NCBI GenBank assembly: GCA_947623455.1
Contig: OX392529.1
Location: 57,555,186-57,619,185, forward strand
Direction: 5' to 3'
From: Mimachlamys varia
Taxonomy: Eukaryota > Mollusca > Bivalvia > Pectinida > Pectinidae
DNA length: 64,000 nt
The position numbers and the translations under genes were made by a program. Below the pieces are notes generated by a model. It made no database searches. It worked only from the letters and a program-made list of their open reading frames with translations, and had not been told where the DNA came from. This document shows, in pieces, positions 11,801 to 23,800 of this stretch (positions are counted from its first letter, which is position 1; the number at the start of each line of letters is the position of its first letter).

Positions 11801-14800
11801 AAACATGAAAATACAAAATAATACATGTATGTAAGAAACATTGAACAAGTGGAGACATGTATTCTCTCGTGGTTGTTTAATTGAAATACATAAATCGCAT
11901 TGAAATTTATTTCAAGTTAATCTTAGACTATGATGTTTCAAAAGAGACGGAAAAAAACTGTCTGTTTTTATTAAGGTAAACGTCTCAATATGTATAGCTT
12001 TACATATTAGAATGATTTTGAAAATGCGTAAAAATGATGACATAATTCCGAGCTGCACCGTTTCTTTGTTCCCTTTCTTTCACGTTATGATAACAGCTCT
12101 TGTAGACACAGGCTACGCTCTTGAATAAAGAAGTAGAATTGGTCGTCGGTGAAAGGTTTTTGTTAATATTCTAAATATATAAATTTACCGAGAATAGTTT
12201 TTATCTTATTTCAAAAACACTGCAGTCTTCGTTTTTCCTGATCATTTTCACAGAACAAAATTTAAATGCTATGTTTGAACAGAAGTCTGTTTAAATATTA
12301 CAATGTCAGCCCAGCAGTGAGGAGACGCTTTGTGAGGAGGCTTTTATCCAAGTCAGGATCTTCACTGAAGAGAAGGTTTAAATAACTAATACGGAACTGA
12401 CTGACGTGTATAGAATTCTACGTTTAATTAACATCCTACTCTCAGAACGAGTTAAGATCAATTCGTGATATAGTTATAGAGATATGTATACATATCGATA
12501 CAAAAACTGTGTATGCATCCACATAGTTTGTGCATCAACATGTATACCTATACCAAGTAAGCAAAGATCCAGGATACGTGGTATTGTGAAATATAAGTAG
12601 GGAGCAGCAGACACGGTACATATATAATATATATATATAATAATGATAACATGTTTACTTTCTTTATACATTTAAATACACTGACCAGGGGTTTCGTAAG
12701 GTCAGACGGTCGTGGTTTTCTTAAATGACTTTGCCGATACAAACTCAAATGGAGAATGGCTGTAGACTTCGCGGACTTATTAATCAGCAAATGAATAAAT
12801 TAACGAAAATAAAAACAAAACAAACAAACACAAACAAAACAAGAAACACGAAACGTGTGATTTCACAGAATATACTGATTCATGTCCCAGATAATGACAT
12901 TTTCTGTTAAATAAAAAAGCATAAACAGTCCTGCGTGAAATGATGCGACATTAATAATCCGTGTTGAGATACATAACGTATACCAGCCTACAAATGTATG
13001 TGTACATGCCATTGTGTATTTCTGTAAGTAATGTGTGTAATATGTTATTTTGCTTAAGGCGACTTCGTGACTTTACTCTCATTGTATGATCTGTCAATTA
13101 ATAAAAACAGCTTTCAGTATTCACGAACAGAATTTACTCATCACATTCCCACACCCTTTGGGTGATGTTACATCCTGGTTCTATTGACACAGCTGTGATA
13201 AAAAAAGCTCTTTTAAATTAGATGTGGAATCATCACATATGTATATTGTTTATGTATGTGAATAATTTGTTCAGAATCCATATTTTGATATTTAACATAT
13301 AATTCTATTTCATATTTCGAGGTTCTTATATATCGCTTTATCACGACCTTAAAGGCCGTCTCAAAGCAGTTCACAACTTATTATCCGTGGTTACAGCCAG
13401 CATTCTACAATTTCTAGCACTACCCAACCACGTAATCAAGATTCAAGATTTTCAAGGTTTTTATTTTCACTTACGCCACACATATACGTGCGTAACAAGA
13501 GGTCAAATCTTACACAAAATACACTGATGGTCATAATGTACATACTATATATACAACATATAAAAAGTATAAAATATATACCATCAACCTATTGCAATCA
13601 TTATTGTTGTTTCCTAATTTTACATATGTAGTAGTTTGGTTACATTTTGTATAAATTTACTCACTTTTGTTATAAGTAATATGTTGTATGTGTTGCATAT
13701 TGAGAGAACATTCCTTTCATTAAAAAAACACCGTAGAGTTGACACATCTACAGTAGAGTAGACTGGACAAGCGACCACGGGAGACCGAGGCTTGACCAAC
13801 CCTCGGTCAACCGTCGACTTCGTGCGACCTGCGGCGACCACGTTCTGAGATATATGTACCAGCTCAATCTATCGGAAAGACTTTTTCGGTACAATGATAC
13901 AACAGAGTGGTCGGGACTCGAACGCGCAACCCTTTGATCACGAGCCCGACGTCCTACTACCGTCTCACGTACATAATTTCTTCTTATAATCACGAACTGG
14001 TACAAGAGCAAGCAGTATCCGAAATAGGTACCTCTTAAATCAGCAGCCAACGAGCTGCTTCTAGCACCACTCTCCGATCAGATGACCGTGAAATTACACG
14101 TGTAGATGAGAATGTAGTGTACAGTGTAAGTACACGTAACATTCTACAGCCGGTTCACGACAAACACCAGTAACAGACCCACCAGGGGTACCGGTTAGGG
14201 CAGATTTCATTTCACATCACCGCATTGATAGACACTTTTGTGTTTGAAACAATAACAACTACTGGTTGAAAAACGTTGAGTTTTACATAAAATCAAAATC
14301 GATCTAACCAAGTGTTCAGCTTTTATAACATTAATTATCATCTTACAACGCTATCCAACTAGCAACATTATTCTTTTTTACAGAAGCATTGATCACAGGG
14401 TTCCAGTCCTCGGCCGTCAATACGGGTTCCTTGTACACGTATCGAGGGACTATCGACCAGCTATCCACACAAAACCCAATCATTCCCGAGGTCACATCTT
14501 TCAATCTGACAGGAATCACCATAACCAGTCTGACCTCTGACCCTGAAAATGATGTCCTCTTCTTTTACGACTACTTCACTCAAACTATATATCAGATATC
14601 AAATTTTACTTCTTCAACCATCTACCATACGTCAGCGGTTCAGAGTGTCTCCAGTTCTATACACACCAACATAGCTTACGACTGGATCACCGGGAACCTG
14701 TACTGTACTGACGGTGTCCTAGGCTGGATATTGGTGATACACATAGGGGCCACGAGGGAGGATCAGGTACGGGTCCTGTTGGATACCAACATGGAGTCAC

Positions 14801-17800
14801 CTGGAGCCATCACAGTGGACCCTATAGGAGGGTTAGTAATCAGAATACATTTTTAATTTGTCTGAACCCTACAAAAGGGTAAGTATTCGGAACACATTTT
14901 TAATTTGTCTGAACCCTACAAAAGGGTATGTATTCGGAATACCTTTTAACTGTTTTGTATCTTTGTGTGATATGAAGATGGACGTTTTTGATTATGTTCA
15001 TTAGTGTGCCTACTTGTTATGATTGAGAAATATGACTCAGTTATCACTTTGAGGACTTGATGTTTACTCTGATGTGACCAAGATTTACATGGCGGGTGTC
15101 GTCGATGAAGCAGAAGATGCTTACTCTTCCGAAACACCTGGTCTTATTATTTTGTACTTTTACACGGGACTCCTTTTTCATTTTTTGCCCCTAAATTAAT
15201 CGATTTTGAGTTCGGATTATGGTTCTGACTGTTCGTAATTTTTTCTATTTTTTAAAAACTTGTCTGCGACCGTTTCTGGCTTCCATTCTTTTGATACACG
15301 TAGCTACATTATACATTATCACCAATGAATGCCTGACGGACGAAGCAGAAGAATAGTGCAGTGTAATGCAGTGTTATATATTTGCAATATTAAATCATTA
15401 TATTGACAATCATATTTGTGTGTGTTTGTACGTCAATATTTAATTTAAAGTATGTATATGTACATGTTGCATCTTATTATCTTATTAAGCTGGTATGACA
15501 TCTCCACCCTCACTACTCGGAGCCCATCCTCGATATCCAGGGGATACGCTCACCGTCACTCTCTGCACCCCTGGGAAATGTCGTGGCAAAATTGAAGGCT
15601 CACCTTGTTGATGGGACAAGAAGACTGGTCCGATCCTTTGAACTTCTTCAAAAGAATCTCGTGGTCACATAACGATAAAAATTGACAGGCTTTAAAGTCG
15701 GTTGCGACTCCTTTGTAATCCTCAAAGGAAGTCATGCAGCAAAGCGATTGGTCACTTTTTTACCTGAGCGTGCCTTCAGTTTTGTCATGACATATTCCAG
15801 GGGTGTAGAGAGTGAAGGTGAGCGTATCCCCTGGATATGTAGCATGCTAGGAGCCAAACGTCCTCTAGTACTATGCTGGATGGCAGTTAATATAAATCTA
15901 ACATTGTAGCTACATGTTCTGGTCGGACCATTACAAAGGATCTCCCCGGATAGAACGAGCTTATCTGTCTGGAGAGCAACGAGAGGTGATTGTGTCCAGC
16001 AGTCTTCTCTTCATCGGGGACGTATTCGCCGACGTCCAGGAGAGGCGGGTCTACTGGACAGACCGGACGAGAAATACAATCGAACGCTGCCTGTATGACG
16101 GCCAACAAAGGGAGATAATTCATCGGCGGAACAATTACATCTTCTCCGACATAATGACTGATCTGGTTTGTAGATATTCAGTAATACCTGTCCATTTGTA
16201 CAGTTATATTGGATAAATAATTCGCTTTTAATTCTTGAATTGCTTATCATTTTCTTATATTTATTTAGTTCAACTGTAATATAGCTGGTACTATGTATAA
16301 TAATTCGTGAATATAATCACATGGTTTTGCTGTTCACAAATTGTCCAACATCCAACGAACAATAATCAGAAAGAATTATAGAATCTAGGTAAAAGAACCT
16401 CTATTAATTTCCATTTAAATGTTCGATTGTTATTTATCAATAAGTTTGTGTATTTACAGAATATTGCGATTTGATGATTGTTTTCAGGCTCATGTGTGTG
16501 TCACAGAAGAATATCAAGATATGCTTGTATGTATGTACAAAAGTTCTGCTGAGTACGTACTAACGGCAACGTACGATAGACAGCCGTACGGACTAGAGCT
16601 GTTTGATAAATCTCGGAAACAGTCGTCTGCGAGTGCGTATAAAAGTATTCTTTCTCGTTTAAATGTTAAAAATGATAAAATGAAGCAAGCGTTTTATAAA
16701 CTTAAACCTATGTTTCAGCAATTATTTTGCGGCCATAGGGTAAAACAGATTTTCAAATGGTTTTCATTTTATTCAATACCATATTTCTGGAACGCATCCA
16801 AGCTTTGGGTTCAGACTGGCAGATTATACGTTTTCATAGGTCTTATATGAGAGGAAAAAAAACCGTAATTGTAACGTGCAGGCGGTCACCCATCCAACTA
16901 CTGACCACGCTCACCGTTGCTTAACTAGCAAGAACGGATCCCCGGGTTATACCTCATGACTGAAAAAAGCTAGCTTGCTGTTTTTCAGCCTTGTGGAATA
17001 GCTTGCAATCTGCTACACGAAAGCCAACTATCCTGACCAAATTGATATGCGCAATGCGCTGATTATTTTATTGATTTAAATTTAATGAGGTTTAAGCCCG
17101 TTTGTTTATCAATTATAAATAATACTTATTACCGAAAAAAGTAACCTTAACTTTATATAGGGCGCTGTGTTAATGTTGTATGTTTTATTTGACTGTTGGT
17201 GACTACAGGGCTGTTGACTATTTTATATGTATCTTGACCATGTGTAAGACGAGCTTTAAGCTCAACATGTTATCAAGTTTAAATAAAGTCTATTATTATT
17301 ATTATTCATTGACTGTTGGTGACTACAGGGCTGTATGTTTTATTTGACTGTTGGTAACTACAGGGCTGTATGTTTTATTTGACTGTTGGTAACTACAGGG
17401 CTGTATGCTAATGTTTCAGACAAGTGCGCCTCCAAGGTCTGTCACCACTTCTGTGCTCCGACTCCTTCAGGGGCTTCCTGCCTCTGTACCAATGGCTACT
17501 CTCTCCAGGCAGACGGGGTTACATGTGTTGGTATGTAAGATAGCCTCACAAACAAAGATAGATGCATTTTATTATTTATTATGTCTTCATTCTTTAAAAA
17601 GGACTTCTTTCTCTGGATGTCTTCTACAAATACGGTTAAAAAGAACGCCTTAAAAAGGATTCCAAAGAACAGTGTGGAATGCTGTTTTTACTTTTTCTTC
17701 TCATTTAAAAAACTTTAAAAAACTATGATTCATGTATGTCGAAAATATTGTATCGCAAGATTATAGCAAATATCAAGTTTCCATACAGACGTCGTCGTAC

Positions 17801-20800
17801 GCAAAGAAGAAAAAGTGTTTTTCTCCTATTTTGGTAATTGTACTGTATCATACAAGTGAGGTGGCACTATAAATTATGCTTTTGGAAGCACGGTCCCACT
17901 ACCAACAGAACACAATACATCTCCAGCACAAAAAATGCATATCTACAAAGAGGAATAATAGCAAGGTGGTATATGACTACAAATGTATTAGTTAGCGCCT
18001 TATAAGGCAGCTTCTGCAAAATCCTTAGAATTATACATATATATGTAGTTGGTCGTCTTGTTTTATTTATTTCATCTGTATACTTACCTACATGTACACA
18101 TGGAAACAAACTATTTTTTACATTATATATACATATTAGACATGTATATGTTTATTGTATGGATTGTATAGAAATCGTATATGTATGTACTGTATCAAAT
18201 GTTGCAGATCTCTTTATTGATTTAAACACACATATCATATGTTATTGTTTGTAGCTGACCATGATTTACCGGCGAAGGGCCTACTGTTGGGGAACGGTAC
18301 ACACATATGTGTGCTCGATTTTCTAAATTTGGAGTCCCTCCCCTTTCAAGCCCCGACCTGTTTCATAGACAATCTTCAGGATACAGCATTTTTGTCTGTA
18401 GATGTAACATCTTTGAACTTGTTTTTTGCTGATACAAGAACACGAAGTCTGAACTCCATTAACGTGCAAACAAGGGTTAGGAAACAGCTTGCCAGTACAG
18501 GACTTGTGTCAGGTAAGGTAATGAACGACATTTGAATATAATTGATTACTTAAGTTACCGTTTTATTTACTTGCAAACAGTAACAGCCCTTCCTGATACT
18601 ATTATAATTGGTGAGATATTGTGAACAAGTTAACACATACTATACCCGAGTATATTATCTGAAGGTAACACATACTATACCCGAGTATATCATCTGAAGG
18701 TAACACAGTCATCCTAACGAGATAGTGTTATTTGTTGTTTATCTGAAGGTAACACAGTCATCCTAACGAGATAGTGTTATTTGTTGTTTATCTGAAGGTA
18801 ACACAGTCATCCTAACGAGATAGTGTTATTTGTTGTTTATCTGAAGGTAACACAGTCATCCTAACGAGATAGTGTTATTTGTTGTTTATCTGAAGGTAAC
18901 ACAGTCATCCTAACGAGATAGTGTTATTTGTTGTTTATCTGAAGGTAACACAGTCATCCTAACGAGATAGTGTTATTTGTTGTTTATCTGAAGGTAACAC
19001 AGTCATCCTAACGAGATAGTGTTATTTGTTGTTTATCTGAAGGTAACACAGTCATCCTAACGAGATAGTGTTATTTGTTGTTTATCTGAAGGTAACACAG
19101 TCATCCTAACGAGATAGTGTTATTTGTTGTTTCTCTTCTTCAGCAAAGGGGTTAGTGTTATTTGCTTCATTTCTTCTTCAGTCAAATTAGTTATGTAAGT
19201 TTTCGTAGAAAACACTCATAAACATTTCAACAGACTGTTTATCTGTTTGTTTGGTTTGCCTGACTGTTTATCTGTATGGTTTGTTGGCCTGACTGTTTAT
19301 CTGTTTGTTTGGTTTGCCTGTTTACCTGTATGTATGATTGGCCTGACTGTTTATCTGTATGGTTGGTTGGCCTGTTTACCTGTATGTATGATTGGCCTGA
19401 CTGTTTATCTGTATGGTTGGTTGGTCTGACTGTTTATCTGTATGTTTGGTTGGCCTGACTGTTTATCTATATGTTTGGTTGGCCTGACTGTTAATCTATA
19501 TGTTTGGTTGGCCTGACTGTTTATCCGTATGTATGATTGGCCTGACTGTTTATCTGTATGTTTGATTGGCCTGTTTACCTGTATGTTTGGTTGGTCTGAC
19601 TGTTTACCTGTATGGTTGGTTGGCCTGACTGTTTATCTGTATGGTTGGTTAGTCTGACTGTTTACCTGTATGGTTGGTTGGCCTGACTGTTTACCTGTAT
19701 GTTTGGTTGACCTGACTGTTTATCGGTATGTTTGGTTGGCCTGACTGTTTATCTGTATGGTTGGTTGGCCTGACTGTTTATCTGTATGGTTGGTTGGCCT
19801 GGTTGGCCTGGTTGGCCTGACTTTTTATCTGTATGTTTGGTTGCCCTGACTGTTTACCTGTATGGTTGGTTGGCCTAACTGTTTATCCGTATGGTTGGTT
19901 GGCCTGACTGTTTACCTGTATGGTTGGTTGGCCTAACTGTTTACCTGTATGTTTGGTTGGCCTGACTGTTTATCTGTATGGTTGGTTGGCCTGACTGATT
20001 ACCTGTATGTTTGGTTGGCCTGACTGTTTATCTGTATGTTTGGTTGGCCTGACTGTTTATCTGTATGTTTGGTTGGCCTGACTGTTTATCTGTATGTTTG
20101 GTTGGCCTGACTGTTTATCTGTATGTTTGGTTGGCCTGACTGTTTATCTGTATGTTTGGTTGGCCTGACTGTTTATCTGTATGTTTGGTTGGTCTGACTG
20201 TTTATCTGTATGATTGGTTGACCTGACTGTTTACCTGTATGTTTGGTTGGTCTGACTGTTTATCTTTATGTTTGGTTTGCCTGACTGTTTATCTGTATGG
20301 TTGGTTAGTCTGACTGTTTATCTGTATGGTTGGTTGGCCTGACTGTTTATCTGTATAGTTGGTTGGTCTGACTGTTTACCTGTATGGTTGGTTGGCCTGA
20401 CAGTTTATCTGTATGGTTGGTTGGCCTGACTGTTTATCTGTTTGTTTGGTTGGCCTGACTGTTTATCTGTATGTTTGGTTGGCCTGACTGTTTACCTGTA
20501 TGGTTGGTTGGCCTGACTGTTTATCTATATGTTTGGTTGGCCTGACTGTTTACCTGTATGGTTGGTTGGTCTGACTGTTTACCTGTATGTTTGGTTGGCC
20601 TGACTGTTTATCTGTTTGTTTGGTTGGCCTGACTGTTTATCTGTATGGTTGGTTGGTCTGACTGCTTACCTGTATGTTTGGTTGGTCTGACTGTTTACCT
20701 GTATGGTTGGTTGGCCTGACTGTTTACCTGTATGTTTGGTTGGTCTGACTGTTTATCTGTATGTTTGGTTGGCCTGACTGTTTATCTGTATGTTTGGTTG

Positions 20801-23800
20801 GCCTGACTGTTTATCTGTATGGTTGGTTGGTCGGACTGTTTACCTGTATGTTTGGTTGGCCTGACTGTTTATCTGTATGGTTGGTTGGCCTGACTGTTTA
20901 CCTGTATGTTTGGTTGGCCTGACTGTTTATCTGTATGTTTGATTGGCCTGACTGTTTATCTGTATGTTTGTTTGGTCTGACTGTTTATCTGTATGTTTGG
21001 TTGGCCTGACTGTTTACCTGTATGGTTGGTTGCCCTGACTGTTTATCTGTATGTTTAGTTGGTCTGACTGTTTATCTGTATGGTTGGTTGGCCTGACTGT
21101 TTACCTGTATGTTTGGTTGGTCTGACTGTTTACCTGTATGTTTGGTTGGTCTGACTGTTTACCTGTATGTTTGGTTGGCCTGACTGTTTACCTGTATGTT
21201 TGGTTGGTCTGACTGTTTATCTGTATGTTTGGTTGTTCTGTTTATCTGTATGTTTGATTGGTCTGACTGTTTATCCGTATGTTTGGTTGGTCTGACTTTT
21301 TACCTGTATGTTTGGTTGGCCTGACTGTTTATCTGTATGTTTGGTTGGTCTGACTGTTTATCTGTATGTTTGGTTGCCCTGACTGTTTACCTGTATTGTT
21401 GGTTGGACTGACTGTTTATCTGTATGTTTGGTTGGCCTGACTGTTTATCTGTATGTTTGGTTGGCCTGACTGTTTACTTTTATGGTTGGTTGGCCTGACT
21501 GTTTATCTGTATGGTTGGTTGGTCTGACTGTTTACCTGTATGTTTGGTTGGCCTGACTGTTTATCTGTATGTTTGGTTGGTCTGACTGTTTATCTGTATA
21601 AGTTTGGTTAGCCTGACTATTTATCTATATGTTTGGGTGGCCTGACTGTTTATCTGTATGTTTGGTTGGTCTGATTGTCTATATGTTTGGTTGGCCTGAC
21701 TGTGTATCTGTATGTTTGGTTTGTTGGCCTGTTTATTAGTAGCACTGTTTCACTTAATCAGGTCTAGCCTATGATTGGGTCGGTCGGAATTTATACTGGA
21801 CTGAAGCAGACACAAGGAACGTCAAGCTCGTGTCCGTCGCCGTGGCAACACCTATGTCTGATAACCTCGTTACTAGTACCCTCAGCCCGTCTGACGTCAC
21901 AGTAGATCCACATGGAAGGTAAATAATCATCTATTTTTCTTGTAAAAAGGCATATATCTTTTCGTTTGAATAAAGGTTTTTTTTTATCCATTGATGCCGT
22001 TTTTTAAATTCGAGTTATGGTTTTGATGATGCTTTGTTATTTACTGATTTTTTCGTTTGGAAATTTATAGAACTAAAAATTAACAAGTACTAATCGTAAT
22101 GGGGGAGCATTACAGAAGTCCCCCAAATCCCAGCAGTTCGGTTCGCATTGCTGAAATACATGTACAAACCATACTTCATTTTTTTCATTTCAACAAATTT
22201 TATTGACCGATGGAAAAGTCAAATGGATTGAATAGCAGGCAAAGCCTATATTCGAGGGGTGCTCCATAAAAAAAGTCATCTGTGCTTTATTTCGCGGAAA
22301 TCGTGCAATTTATGCACAAAACCACCTCGTGTCGATTGAGTGATCACTGGCTCGTGATACAGGTAAATATCTCGTCCACACGTTCACTGGCCTCGGTACA
22401 GTGTACATCGTTTCATAGCCTATTCGTTAGACTAGACACAAAATGACAGGAAAACAAGCTGAAAATGTTCTTGAAATTAGGGCCTATATAAAAGGTAGGT
22501 CATTACTCGGCATAAAGGTTGTAGATATTCACCGCGAGGTTTGTGACATTTATTGGGAGGGCCAAATGTCTCACAGGACTGTTTGTAGGTGGGTAGGTAA
22601 ATTTAGTGCTGGGCAGCAGCAACTGAAAGATGCTGCTCACCCAGGTCGTCCTGCAACAACTACGACCAAAGGTAACATAGAAAAAATCCGAAATATCCTC
22701 CAAACTGATGCTTGATTCACCGTAAGACAATTGGCTCGAATGACAAACTTGTCGTTAGCAAGAGTTCATGCAATTTTGAAGAAACACCTAAAAGTTAGAA
22801 AGATAAATGCAAGATGGATATCCCATTTGTTAACGGATGAGCAAAAGAAGACGCGTGTAACAATGGCAAAAAAACTTCTCAAAATGTACCCAAAATATAA
22901 TAAAAAGGCTTTTGATAATATAGTCACTGGTGATGAGACCTGGGTGTATTATTTTGAACCAAAGCGGAAGGTTGCCAACCGAATATGGGCCACTAAAAAT
23001 GCCAGACGCCGAGGTATTGTGACTGACTTTTTGGAGTCAGAGAAGGTTACCGTCCTTCCGCACCCTCCGTATTCGCCAGACTTGGCCCCCTGCGACTATT
23101 TTCTCTTTCCAAAACTTAAATATCATTTATCTGGAAGGAGAAACAATTCGAGAAATGCCTTTGGATTTGCTGTTTATCTGTGTCTGATGGGTGTACCCAT
23201 TGAAGAGTATGAAAAATGCTTCTAAAAATGAATTGACCGGCTAAAAAGGTGTGTTCTGGCTGGCGGAGAGTATTTTGAAGGGCAGAGCAAATTAAAATGA
23301 ACAAAAGCACTTCCGCTATATGAGCACCGATGCAAGTGACATTATATTTGGAACACCCCTCGTAAATTCTCTCCATTGGTCGAACAATTTTTGCAAATCA
23401 GTATTTATTATATGATAATTATGATATATGAAATGAAATTGTATAAACATATACATAATGATAACAATTACTATATAAGGGGAGGTAACTCATTTGAAAG
23501 AAATTATAACAAGATAACACAAGAATACATACAACACATCCACTCACACAAATTACATTAGCTACAAACATAGTCAATTTTTAGTATATACATGTAGTTG
23601 AAATTAATAAGTAGTAAGTATAATTAATCGTGCACATACAAATTGTTTAATTTAACTACGGATGAGTGGCTAGACCAAAAGCCAATGTGCAATTACTGCA
23701 CAGGTCACCACCACCCAAACTCTTTAATTATTAAGATAATAGGAATATGCTCTGTAATTGAGCTGCATGCACATGATTTTAACAAATTAATTACAATATA

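Noticed and set aside
16166..16487. Extra receptor exon in intron 3
   Set aside because: The frame open from 16419 is only exon 4 read back into the intron; phases fit without another exon.
16870..16955. Functional 5S rRNA gene
   Set aside because: Only the 3' half resembles 5S; the 5' half is unrelated.
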